Source: an uncultured Eubacteriales bacterium
GTDB taxonomy: Bacteria > Bacillota > Clostridia > Christensenellales > Aristaeellaceae
DNA: 46,719 nucleotides
NCBI GenBank assembly: GCA_900540045.1
Contig: UQEF01000011.1
Coordinates: 1-46,719 of the forward strand
Direction of reading: 5' to 3'
Shown: in pieces, positions 33,707 through 41,795 of the stretch
Numbering within the stretch: position 1 is the stretch's first letter
Layout: the number at the start of each line of letters is the position of its first letter
Translations under genes and position numbers: made by a program
The notes under the pieces: generated by a model
The model's database searches: none
Seen by the model: the letters and a program-made list of their open reading frames with translations, nothing else
Told to the model about the DNA's origin: nothing

Positions 33707-34123
33707 TCATTTCGCATGTTTTTTCCGGCAGGCTTCGCATAGGCCGTACAGGACGGTCTGGCTTTCATCCAGGGTGAAACCGTGGTGCTGGCCAAGGTGA
33801 CGGGCAAAAGCCTCCGCCTCGTCGCAGTGCAGGTGCGCCAGGGCTCCACAGTCCACGCAGCGGATGTGCAAATGGCTTTGTGTACATGGGCTGTGCTGAT
33901 AGCGGGCGGCTTCCCCGCTTTCGTGAGGGGCGTAGCGCCTTAGCCGCCCTGTCTGACACAGCCGGGAAATGGCGCGGTACACGGTGGTTTTGCTTACATC
34001 TGAACCGGCTTTGAAAAGGGCCTGATAGGCCTCCTCGACCGTGAGGCATTCCTGCGGACGAGAGGCAAACAGCGCGCACACGGCCTCCTGCTGCCGGGTT
34101 TGATAGGTACCGCGCTGCGACAT
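33707..34123 (-). CDS. zur: Fur-family regulator, probably Zur
   Basis: A 138-residue Fur-family repressor. The winged helix contains SDVSKTTVYRAISRLCQTGRLRRY; the dimer domain has HLHIRCVDCGALAHLHC and GLCEAC, giving a structural CXXC/CXXC zinc site (Cys89, 92, 129, 132). It is the first gene of an operon with znuA, znuC and znuB, so zinc uptake control is much more likely than iron or peroxide. A Fur-type box overlaps its promoter, implying autoregulation. Confidence 0.9.
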   Translation of the reverse strand: MSQRGTYQTRQQEAVCALFASRPQECLTVEEAYQALFKAGSDVSKTTVYRAISRLCQTGRLRRYAPHESGEAARYQHSPCTQSHLHIRCVDCGALAHLHCDEAEAFARHLGQHHGFTLDESQTVLYGLCEACRKKHAK

Positions 34124-34150
34124 GATGCGCGACTCCTTTCAGACGGAAGT

Positions 34151-34169
34151 GAAAATGAAATTCATTTTC
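34151..34169 (-). promoter_or_regulatory. Fur/Zur box
   Basis: GAAAATGAA-A-TTCATTTTC is a perfect 9-1-9 inverted repeat, the same architecture as the classical Fur box. It lies just downstream of the -10 box and upstream of zur, so binding would block transcription of zur-znuACB when zinc is plentiful. Confidence 0.88.
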
Positions 34170-34177
34170 GAATTGGC

Positions 34178-34206
34178 AGTATACAGCGATTCTCTGATCC
34201 TGTCAA
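34178..34206 (-). promoter_or_regulatory. Promoter of zur-znuACB
   Basis: On the - strand TTGACA (34206-34201), 17-base spacer, TATACT (34183-34178), next to the Fur/Zur box. Confidence 0.88.
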
Positions 34207-34257
34207 GAGGTGCAGGGGTTTTTCCGGGCGCATTCTGCCGAAAAAAACCGGTCTGCA

Positions 34258-34286
34258 TTGCATGCACCGGTCAACTATGCTATACT
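34258..34286 (+). promoter_or_regulatory. Promoter of the flippase-like gene and MATE gene
   Basis: TTGCAT (34258-34263), 17-base spacer, TATACT (34281-34286) with TGC before it (extended -10). Confidence 0.75.
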
Positions 34287-34336
34287 ACGCACGGTGGACT
34301 GGATGTCCGCCTACTTTTGGGGAACAGGAGCATTCT

Positions 34337-35401
34337 ATGAACAGGAAACCAAATGCGGAAAGGCTGCTGAGCTTTCTGTTTTTGCTGATCACGCTGGGCG
34401 TGGTGCTGTATGTGGGCTTCAGCGGCAATGATCTGGAGGCGCTGGGGGAAGCGCTTCGTACCATGAGCCCCGCCTATCTGTTTTTGTGCCTGCTCAGCTG
34501 GATACTCTATGTTCTGACCGACGCGCTTGCCATCCATCATTTTCTGCGTATGCAGGGATGTCCCATCCGGCTGTGGCAGAGTCTGCGCGCCGCCATGACG
34601 GGCATTTACTACAGCAACGTCACCCCGGGCGCCACAGGGGGCCAGCCGATGGAGATGTACTGCCTTCACAAGTACGGCGTCAGCATCGGGGTAAGCGGTT
34701 CGGGCATGGCGGTCAAGTTTATCGTGTTTCAGGTGGTGCTGCTGGTGACGGGCGCGGTGCTGTGGATAGCGCATGGCGGCTTTGTGGACGCTCATACGCA
34801 AGGCAGCAAGTGGTTCATCCTGATGGGATATGTGGTCAATTTCTTTTCCGTCGGAATGGTGGCGCTGATGGCCATCAGCCAGCGGGCGGTGCGTTGGGTG
34901 ATTGAAAAATGCATCCGGCTTGGCGTGCGTGTGCGCCTGTGCAAGGACCCTGACGCCTCGCGCAGGAAATGGGAGAACCACTGCCAAAGCTTCTTGAGCA
35001 GCGTGCATCTGGTTATTCGCCATCCCAAGGACGTGATCATACAGTGCCTGATTGCGCTGGGACAGCTGATGTCTCTGATGCTGGTGATCATTGCCATCTA
35101 TCAGGCATTCGGGCTTTCAGGCATATCGGTGGGGGAACTGCTCGCCATGGGCGTGCTGCTCTATATTGGGGCCAGCTATACGCCGCTGCCCGGCGCCAGC
35201 GGCGCACAGGAAGGCGGCTTTGCGGTGCTGTTCCGCGGGATTTTTCCGGATGCGCAGCTGTTTGTGGCACTGCTGATCTGGCGGTTTTCTACTTATTATC
35301 TGAGCATACTGGCGGGCGCAGCCCTGACCGTGGCGGAAAACCTCGGAGCGCTGCGCAAAAGACGCACGCAAGAAAAGCGGGAGGGTGTTTCCAACGAATA
35401 G
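34337..35401 (+). CDS. Lysylphosphatidylglycerol synthase TM-domain (UPF0104-like) membrane protein
   Basis: A 354-residue integral membrane protein with about eight hydrophobic segments, matching the flippase-like domain found in MprF and in stand-alone UPF0104 proteins. Typical pieces are YYSNVTPGATGGQPMEMYCLHKYGVSIG and GASYTPLPGASGAQEGGFAVLF. It lacks the cytosolic aminoacyl-transferase domain of MprF, so it probably moves or handles a lipid rather than making lysyl-PG. ATG 34337 follows AGGAG. Its stop overlaps the GTG start of the MATE gene. Confidence 0.87.
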   Translation: MNRKPNAERLLSFLFLLITLGVVLYVGFSGNDLEALGEALRTMSPAYLFLCLLSWILYVLTDALAIHHFLRMQGCPIRLWQSLRAAMTGIYYSNVTPGATGGQPMEMYCLHKYGVSIGVSGSGMAVKFIVFQVVLLVTGAVLWIAHGGFVDAHTQGSKWFILMGYVVNFFSVGMVALMAISQRAVRWVIEKCIRLGVRVRLCKDPDASRRKWENHCQSFLSSVHLVIRHPKDVIIQCLIALGQLMSLMLVIIAIYQAFGLSGISVGELLAMGVLLYIGASYTPLPGASGAQEGGFAVLFRGIFPDAQLFVALLIWRFSTYYLSILAGAALTVAENLGALRKRRTQEKREGVSNE

Positions 35402-36743
35402 GGCGGTTGAGGAAAGGCTGTTTTCTGACCGGGACCTGCGCAGGCTGATTATTCCGCTGGTGATAGAGCAGTTCCTTGCGCTGTTTATCGGCATGGCGGA
35501 CACCGTGATGGTCAGTACTGTATCCGAAAGTGCAGTCAGCGCAATTTCGCTGGTGGACAGCATCAACGTGCTGCTTACCCAGCTCTTTTCGGCCATGGCT
35601 ACAGGAGGCGCTGTGGTGGCCGCGCAATACCTGGGCAGAAGGGACAACGCCAGCGCCTGCGGTGCGGCCAAGCAGCTGATGTATGTGGCGACCGCGTTGG
35701 CAACGGTGCTGGGCATGCTGGCCATCGTCTTTGCCGATCCATTGCTCAGGCTGTGTTTTGGCGCGCTGCCCGAGGATACGCTTGCATACTGCCGCACCTA
35801 TTTGTACCTCTCGGCGGTGAGTTATCCGGCGCTTGCGCTTTATAACGGCGGAGCGGCGCTGCTGCGTGCCATGAACAACAGCAAGGCCAGCATGTATACC
35901 TCGCTGATGATGAACATCTTTAACGTCGGCGGAAACGCCCTGCTCATCTATGGCCTGAACATGGAGGTCGCGGGTGCGGGTACGGCCTCGCTTCTGGCGC
36001 GTATGCTGGGAGCGGGCATCATGGTATGGCTGCTGCTCAACCGCTCGGCCCCCATCCACCTGATTCGCCCCATGCACCCCGAACCCGATGGACCCATGAT
36101 CCGCCGTATCTTCAGCCAGGGGATTCCCAACGGGCTGGAAAACAGCATGTTTCAAATCGGTAAGCTCATGGTGGCAGGTATTGTGAGCATGTTCGGCGTG
36201 TCCATCATCGCGGCCAACGCCATTTCCAACAACATCTCCTCCCTGTGCAACCTTCCGGGCACCGCCGTCGGCCTGGCTATTGTGACGGTGGTGGGGCAGT
36301 GTGTGGGCGCGGGCGATGTGCGCCAGGCGCGTTATTATGCCAACAAGCTGATTTTGCTGGTGTATGGCTTTACCATCGCGGTGGATATCGCTTTGTTCAT
36401 CTTTGCCCGTCCACTGGCGGGGATTTTCAACCTGAGTCCTGAAGCACTGGATGCTTCCGAGGAGGTGCTGCGCTGGTATGCGGTGGCGGCCGCTCTCTTC
36501 TGGCCGGCCAGCTTTACGGTACCTAATGCACTTCGCGCCGCGGGAGACGCGCGCTTTACCATGGGCGTATCGGTCTTTTGCATGTGGGTGTTCCGCATCG
36601 GCGCGAGCTATCTGCTGGTATATTCGTTTGATATGGGCCTGCTGGGCATCTGGGTGGCCATGTTCATCGACTGGGTGGTACGCGCCACGTTTTTTGTGAC
36701 GCGCTATCTCGGTTCCAAGTGGCTGACCAAGCGGGTGGTATGA
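35385..36743 (+). CDS. MATE family efflux transporter
   Basis: A 452-residue, twelve-helix MATE exporter (multidrug or metabolite, cation-coupled). Two similar halves begin at LFSDRDLRRLIIPLVIEQFLALFIGMADTVMV and at IRRIFSQGIPNGLENSMFQIGKLMVAGIVSMFG, with AISLVDSINVLLTQLFSAMATGGAVVAAQYLG typical of the clostridial NorM/DinF-like group. The GTG start lies within the upstream gene and directly after GGGAGG, an unusually tight spacing, so the true start is uncertain by a few codons. The transport substrate is unknown. Confidence 0.9.
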   Translation: MFPTNRAVEERLFSDRDLRRLIIPLVIEQFLALFIGMADTVMVSTVSESAVSAISLVDSINVLLTQLFSAMATGGAVVAAQYLGRRDNASACGAAKQLMYVATALATVLGMLAIVFADPLLRLCFGALPEDTLAYCRTYLYLSAVSYPALALYNGGAALLRAMNNSKASMYTSLMMNIFNVGGNALLIYGLNMEVAGAGTASLLARMLGAGIMVWLLLNRSAPIHLIRPMHPEPDGPMIRRIFSQGIPNGLENSMFQIGKLMVAGIVSMFGVSIIAANAISNNISSLCNLPGTAVGLAIVTVVGQCVGAGDVRQARYYANKLILLVYGFTIAVDIALFIFARPLAGIFNLSPEALDASEEVLRWYAVAAALFWPASFTVPNALRAAGDARFTMGVSVFCMWVFRIGASYLLVYSFDMGLLGIWVAMFIDWVVRATFFVTRYLGSKWLTKRVV

Positions 36744-36885
36744 GCGTCCGGCGGCAGCTTTCCTTTGCATATGTATAGGAAGGGTGGCGCATCGACGCTG
36801 CTCCCGCCGGTATGCGCTCCGGCAGGCGCAGCTTTTAATCCCCCTTTTTACCGGCGGCTTGCAGAAATACTGCCGCCGGTTTTTT
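36744..36885 (+). terminator. Tandem hairpins and terminators after the MATE gene
   Basis: ACCGGCGGC (36850-36858) pairs with GCCGCCGGT (36872-36880), followed by T residues to 36885: a good terminator. Just upstream GCTGC...GCCGG (36797-36810) can pair with CCGGC...GCAGC (36819-36832), followed by TTTT. The same 36797-36810 segment can instead pair with CCGGCGGCAGC (36748-36758). These are mutually exclusive stems, as in attenuators, though no downstream gene clearly depends on them. Confidence 0.65.
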
Positions 36886-36925
36886 GGGGCAACTGAGCCG
36901 TCATAAAACTGATACAATTTGGACG

Positions 36926-36954
36926 TTTCCAACCCCGTGCGTTTATGGTATACT
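36926..36954 (+). promoter_or_regulatory. Promoter of the CotH-family gene
   Basis: TATACT (36949-36954) with TGG in front (extended -10). The -35 (TTTCCA, 36926-36931) is weak. The remaining bases to 37039 form an untranslated leader with no other signal I can identify. Confidence 0.6.
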
Positions 36955-37039
36955 AACCAAAGTCCCTGCCCGTTTCCCCTTTGAGCGGACAGGCGGCTGC
37001 GCGTCATTCTCTACACAGGAAAGGAGGCCGATCCCTCAC

Positions 37040-40000
37040 ATGCAGTACAACACGCCGCAGCAGGAGCGCCGTCCCACGCGAATGGATCCCGCCACGCCCA
37101 CCGTGCCGAGGCCGCGGAAGGACTACGCGCCCAAAAAGCGCAAAAGCCAGCTGCAAAAGGTGCTGCCGCTGCTGCTATTGTTTTCGGCGCTGCTGATTGT
37201 GATCTATCTCATCAGCCCCAAAGAGGCTGGCAGGCGGGTTGGGGGAAGCCGCTTTGACGGACTGGTTATCAGCGAGGTGATGGCCGCCAACAACAGCGCC
37301 GTACCGGATGAAAACGGCGAGTTCAGCGACTGGCTGGAGCTGTACAACGGCACCGGCGCGGATCTGGACATGGAAGGCGTGATGATTACCAACCGCACCG
37401 ACCGCATCACCTTCCCATTTCCCAGCTATACGCTCAAGGCAGGGGAACGGGTGATTGTGTTTGCCAGCGACAGTTACCAGCTGGACCCGTCCAAGCCGTT
37501 CCATGGCAAGTTCAAAATCTCCTCGGCGGGGGATCATCTCTACCTCTATGATCCCGACATGTACCTCATCGACGAGCTGGCCACGCCTACGCTGACGGCG
37601 GATACCAGCTATGCCCTCACCGGTATTGATGAGGACTGCGTGCGTCATTACGAAACCACCACCTACTACAGTCCCGGATACGAGAACACGGAGGAAGGCT
37701 TTGTCGAGTACCGATCGGCCAATTCCGTGGAGAGCGGAGCGCTGGTCATCAACGAGGTATGTCCCGACCCCAAGGTGGGTATTCCCGACGAGGACGACGA
37801 GATCGTGGACTGGGTGGAACTGAAGAACAACACCGACAGCCCCATCTCTCTGACCGGATATTACCTGAGCGACAAGGAAAACAAGCCCACCAAGTGGCGT
37901 TTCCCGGACGGTGCGACCATACCGGCGAACGGCTACTATCTGGTGTACTGCTCCGGCAAGGACAAGCTGCAGCAAAACGGCGTACCCCATACCAACTTCT
38001 CCATCTCCGCCGAGCGTGAGAGCGTCGTGCTCAGCGACAGCTACGGCCGTCTGGTGGACCGTGTCAGCATTGAAAACGTGCCGGAGGACTATTCCTACGG
38101 ACGCAGCGACACGGGTGAATGGAAGCTGTTTGAGCTCAGCACGCCCGGCCAGCCCAACAACGCACAGGGACAGGCGCGCAGCGACGAGATGATGCGCGCC
38201 TACAATCCCACCGGCGTCATCATCAGCGAAGTCATGGCCTCCAACGATACCATCGGCCTGGGCCCTACTGCGGCCACTACCGATTATGTGGAGCTTTATA
38301 ACACGTCTGATCAGACCGTAGACCTCAGTGGCTACGGTCTGAGCGACAGCATCGGCCGCCCGCGCAAATGGCAGTTCCCCCAGGGAACTGCCATTACGCC
38401 GGGCGAATACAAGATCATTTATTTGGATGGACAATCAGAACTGTCTACTGTGACGGATCTTCATACCAATTTTTCGATTACCCGCGCAGGCGGTGAAACC
38501 ATTTGCTTTTGCGACCCCACGGGCCGCGTTTTGGACCGGCTTCCCCTCAGCATGATCCCCACCGATCACAGCTATGGCCGTACCATTGGCCAGAGTGGCT
38601 TTTATTACTATGACGTTCCCACGCCCGGCGCAGAAAATGGAACGGGATACTATGGCTACACTCCCAAGCCCTCCCTGTCCCTGCCCGGCGGCGAATATAA
38701 AGGCGAAATCGAAGTGACCATCAACGTGCCGGAGGGCACCGTGGTCTATTACACCCTGGATTCCTCCATTCCCACGGAGGAAACCGGCATCCGATACGAA
38801 GGCGAGGCGTTCACCTTCAACAAGGTGACGGTGCTGCGCGCCCGCGCCTTCGACCCCAGCGGAACGCTGCAGCCCAGCGAAACCGCGACCGCCACCTACC
38901 TGATGAACCTCTATCACGCCTTCCCCATCGTCAGCCTGGTCACCGACCCGGATGAGCTGTGGAATGAGGAGGACGGCATGCTGGCTATTGGCGGCGAGCT
39001 GTACAAGGAGCCGGGCAAGCTGCCCTTCAAGCTCACCACCGGCGAATATCCGCTCTATCGCACGGTCGGCAAGGAGGCGCGTCCCGGGCATGTGGAGTTC
39101 TATGACAAGGAGGGAAATACCCTCATCGATCAGGACTGCGAGTTCGGCCTTCAGGGCCAGTATAGTCTGGATATGCCGCAAAAGACCTTTAAGGTGCGCG
39201 CCAAGGCCAAATACGGCAACAAGTACTTTGACGCCAAGCTCTTTGAGGACCTGCCCTTCACCCAGTACAAGAGCTTCGTGCTGCGCATGGGCGGCAACGA
39301 CAGCGTATGGACGCGCTTCAATGACGCGTTCCAGAGCCAGCTCATCAAACGCTTCAACGAAGTCAGCGACAATCCCAGCGACGTGCTTTATCAGGAATGG
39401 AGACCCGTGGTGGTTTATTTGAACGGCGTGTACTGGGGCCACTATAACATGCGTGAGCGCGTGGACCGCTTCTTCGTGGCCCAGCACGAGGGCCTCTCGC
39501 TGGAAGAAGCCGACAACATGGATATTCTGGAATCCAGCGGCACCGTCAATTATGGCAGCAATGAGGAATACAAGGCCATGATCAAGCAGGTGGAGGCTTC
39601 CTCGCCCGGCACCAACGAGGAGGACCTGCAGTACATCCTTGACAACATCGACGTGGACAACTACTTCGACTACATGGCCTTTGAAATGTTCTTCGGCAAC
39701 TCTGACCCCGGCAACATCCGCTATTACAAGCTGGACGGGGAGGGACAGAAGTGGAAGTGGATTTTCTACGATGCCGACTATGGCCTGTTCAACAGCAAAT
39801 TTGACAGCCCTACCAGCTATCTCAAGGAATCCGGCGCAGGACAGCAGCAGATCAATAACACTTTGATTCGTAAGCTGCTGGAAAACGACGAGATGCTCCA
39901 CAAATTCCTCACCAGGCTGGGCGAGATCTTCCAGGTGTTTACCACCGATTTCATGACCGAGCTTTTCGATGAGATGGCCGCTACCCTGGAGCCGGAAATG

Positions 40001-40240
40001 GCACTGCATTTTGCGCGCTGGGCCGAGGAAAATGACAAGAACATCAACATGGATTCGCCCACCACGCCGGAAGGCGCGATGCGCTACTGGAACACCCGCC
40101 TGGACTACACGCGCAATGTGCTGAAAAAGCGTCCCACCTATTTCTATGAAATGGTCCAGGACTATTGGAACCTGAGCGATGACCAGATGCTTATTTACTT
40201 TGGTCCGAAACCCGAGATGCCTGCGGACGCCATCCTGTAA
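37040..40240 (+). CDS. Membrane-anchored lamin-tail/CotH kinase protein
   Basis: A 1066-residue surface protein. A basic N-terminus and one transmembrane helix (about 40-60) anchor it with the rest outside. Three lamin-tail-like repeats follow, each opening with a (V)ISEVMA or VINEV motif (near 75, 235 and 393), then a chitobiase C-terminal-like domain (541-625, GTVVYYTLDSSIPTEE). The CotH kinase domain covers the last 450 residues: LRMGGNDSVWTRFNDAF (about 747), WRPVVVYLNGVYWGHYNMRE (about 788), YFDYMAFEMFFGNSDPGN (about 875), WKWIFYDADYGL (about 905). CotH in Bacillus phosphorylates spore coat proteins. ATG 37040 is 12 bases after GGAGG. The next genes encode DUF4956 and a VTC polymerase. 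Confidence 0.88.
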   Translation: MQYNTPQQERRPTRMDPATPTVPRPRKDYAPKKRKSQLQKVLPLLLLFSALLIVIYLISPKEAGRRVGGSRFDGLVISEVMAANNSAVPDENGEFSDWLELYNGTGADLDMEGVMITNRTDRITFPFPSYTLKAGERVIVFASDSYQLDPSKPFHGKFKISSAGDHLYLYDPDMYLIDELATPTLTADTSYALTGIDEDCVRHYETTTYYSPGYENTEEGFVEYRSANSVESGALVINEVCPDPKVGIPDEDDEIVDWVELKNNTDSPISLTGYYLSDKENKPTKWRFPDGATIPANGYYLVYCSGKDKLQQNGVPHTNFSISAERESVVLSDSYGRLVDRVSIENVPEDYSYGRSDTGEWKLFELSTPGQPNNAQGQARSDEMMRAYNPTGVIISEVMASNDTIGLGPTAATTDYVELYNTSDQTVDLSGYGLSDSIGRPRKWQFPQGTAITPGEYKIIYLDGQSELSTVTDLHTNFSITRAGGETICFCDPTGRVLDRLPLSMIPTDHSYGRTIGQSGFYYYDVPTPGAENGTGYYGYTPKPSLSLPGGEYKGEIEVTINVPEGTVVYYTLDSSIPTEETGIRYEGEAFTFNKVTVLRARAFDPSGTLQPSETATATYLMNLYHAFPIVSLVTDPDELWNEEDGMLAIGGELYKEPGKLPFKLTTGEYPLYRTVGKEARPGHVEFYDKEGNTLIDQDCEFGLQGQYSLDMPQKTFKVRAKAKYGNKYFDAKLFEDLPFTQYKSFVLRMGGNDSVWTRFNDAFQSQLIKRFNEVSDNPSDVLYQEWRPVVVYLNGVYWGHYNMRERVDRFFVAQHEGLSLEEADNMDILESSGTVNYGSNEEYKAMIKQVEASSPGTNEEDLQYILDNIDVDNYFDYMAFEMFFGNSDPGNIRYYKLDGEGQKWKWIFYDADYGLFNSKFDSPTSYLKESGAGQQQINNTLIRKLLENDEMLHKFLTRLGEIFQVFTTDFMTELFDEMAATLEPEMALHFARWAEENDKNINMDSPTTPEGAMRYWNTRLDYTRNVLKKRPTYFYEMVQDYWNLSDDQMLIYFGPKPEMPADAIL

Positions 40241-40252
40241 GGAGATACGCGG

Positions 40253-40269
40253 AACCGGCATTGCCGGTT
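40253..40269. repeat. 17-bp palindrome overlapping the DUF4956 promoter
   Basis: AACCGGCA-T-TGCCGGTT is a perfect 8-1-8 inverted repeat, sharing its last two bases with the -35 box. It could be an operator or a weak hairpin at the end of the CotH message. No T run follows. Confidence 0.55.
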
Positions 40270-40296
40270 GACAAAGCCCCTGCTGTCAGGTATTCT
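40268..40296 (+). promoter_or_regulatory. Promoter of the DUF4956-VTC gene pair
   Basis: TTGACA (40268-40273), 17-base spacer, TATTCT (40291-40296). This gives the pair its own transcript in addition to read-through from the CotH gene. Confidence 0.8.
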
Positions 40297-40329
40297 ATAG
40301 GCTCAAGCCACGAAGGAGGTTACCCGCCC

Positions 40330-41028
40330 ATGACATCCACCGCCCTGTCCCTTGCCACCAGCGCCAGCTCCATCGTTGAGGCCACGGGCCTGGCCGCGCA
40401 ATTCAAATCCATTGTGCCCAGCGACCTGTTTATCGCGCTGGGACTGGGATTTCTGATCGGCATCGTCATTGCCGTCGTCTACCGGAAAACGTATCGCGGC
40501 GTGCTCTACAGCCCGTCGTTTACGCTGACGCTGATCATGCTCACCCTGATCACCACGCCCGTGGTTATGTGCATTAAAAACGACATTGCGCTTTCGATGG
40601 GCATGGTGGGCGCACTGAGTATCGTGCGTTTCCGTACCGCCGTCAAGGACCCGCTGGACACGGCGTATATGTTCTGGGCGCTGACCATGGGCATTCTGCT
40701 GGGCGCCGGGCTGTACCTGATCGCCGTGATCGTGGTGCTGTGCATCGCCATTCTGATGTTCGTGATTTCCTTTGCCAAACTGACCACGCCCAATGCCTAT
40801 CTGCTTGTGGTGCATTATGACGAGTTCTGCGAGGCCGCGATTCAGAGCGAATTGAACCGCAGCGTGCGCAGCAGCAAGCTGCGCTCCAAGACCCTCACCC
40901 GTGCGGGCGCGGAGATGACCTACGAGGTCCGTATCAGCGAACGCAGCGAGGTCGTCACCCGCATGCTGGACATCGAGGGCGTGCATGACGCCACACTGGT
41001 CGCCTGCCAGAGCGAGGTCGGCGCGTAA
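40330..41028 (+). CDS. DUF4956 membrane protein
   Basis: A 232-residue membrane protein of the DUF4956 family. Hydrophobic helices lie near residues 35-54, 66-84, 90-110 and 118-148, with the family hallmark MVGALSIVRFRTAVKDPLDTAYMFWALTMGI between them. A cytosolic ferredoxin-like domain of about 80 residues ends the protein. Function is not established; the family is recurrently encoded beside VTC-domain polyphosphate polymerases and CotH proteins. ATG 40330 follows GGAGG. The next gene begins 14 bases downstream. Confidence 0.88.
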   Translation: MTSTALSLATSASSIVEATGLAAQFKSIVPSDLFIALGLGFLIGIVIAVVYRKTYRGVLYSPSFTLTLIMLTLITTPVVMCIKNDIALSMGMVGALSIVRFRTAVKDPLDTAYMFWALTMGILLGAGLYLIAVIVVLCIAILMFVISFAKLTTPNAYLLVVHYDEFCEAAIQSELNRSVRSSKLRSKTLTRAGAEMTYEVRISERSEVVTRMLDIEGVHDATLVACQSEVGA

Positions 41029-41042
41029 AGGAGGAAAACGCC

Positions 41043-41747
41043 ATGGCGATTTCCGTACCCCTTCGGCATGAGTTGAAGTTTTTCATATCTCCCCTTGAAT
41101 ATCAGGTGCTCAGCCGGGCGCTTGACCGGGTGCTCTGGCGCGATCGGAACGGCGACGAGAACAACGAATACCACATTCGCTCGCTCTACTTTGACACCCG
41201 CTTCAATGACGCGCTGCTGGACAAGATCAACGGCGTGAAGGACCGCGACAAGTTCCGCATCCGCATCTATAATTTTTCGGACAAGCTCATCCGCATGGAA
41301 TGCAAAACCAAGGTGGGGCAGCTGATTTCCAAACGTTCCATCGCCATTCCCAAACTCCTGGCCGAGCAGCTGATCGCCGCCGATCCCACGGGCCTGGAAC
41401 GCACGCGAAGCGGCCTTTTACGCGACGTATACCGCGAGATGGCTATCAACGGCCTGCATCCCGTTGTGATCGTGGACTACGTGCGCGAGGCCTATGTGCA
41501 TCCTGCCGAGGAAGTGCGCATCACCTTTGACAAGCAGCTGCATACGGGCCTTGGCTCCATCGACCTGTTCAACCCCTATGTGCCCACCCTTCCCACCTTC
41601 GATCATGACGAGATGATTCTGGAGGTCAAATTCAACCGCGTGATGCCGCCCTACATCCGGGACCTGCTCTGCACCTGCGTAAAAAGCGCGCAGAACAGCG
41701 CCATTTCCAAGTACGTCTGGTGCAGGCGCTTTGAAAACTTTGAATAA
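41043..41747 (+). CDS. VTC-domain polyphosphate polymerase
   Basis: A 234-residue protein of the VTC/triphosphate-tunnel family. In yeast Vtc4 this fold makes polyphosphate from ATP. The tunnel residues are visible: R8-H-E-L-K12, R46 in HIRSLYFDT, R72/R74 in KFRIRIYN, K88/K90 in RMECKTK, VDYVREAY (146-151), R159 in RITFD, E194/K196 in ILEVKFN, and S222-K-Y. There is no SPX domain or membrane helix; the DUF4956 partner would supply membrane attachment. AAGGAGG precedes ATG 41043. Enzyme activity is predicted, not shown. Confidence 0.9.
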   Translation: MAISVPLRHELKFFISPLEYQVLSRALDRVLWRDRNGDENNEYHIRSLYFDTRFNDALLDKINGVKDRDKFRIRIYNFSDKLIRMECKTKVGQLISKRSIAIPKLLAEQLIAADPTGLERTRSGLLRDVYREMAINGLHPVVIVDYVREAYVHPAEEVRITFDKQLHTGLGSIDLFNPYVPTLPTFDHDEMILEVKFNRVMPPYIRDLLCTCVKSAQNSAISKYVWCRRFENFE

Positions 41748-41750
41748 CAA

Positions 41751-41787
41751 ACAACCGGCGTGATTTTCAAAACCACGCCGGTTGTTT
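41751..41787 (+). terminator. Bidirectional terminator between the VTC and MFS genes
   Basis: ACAACCGGCGTG (41751-41762) pairs perfectly with CACGCCGGTTGT (41774-41785). The T run is short on both sides (TTT). Confidence 0.75.
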
Positions 41788-41795
41788 CTGTTGCA

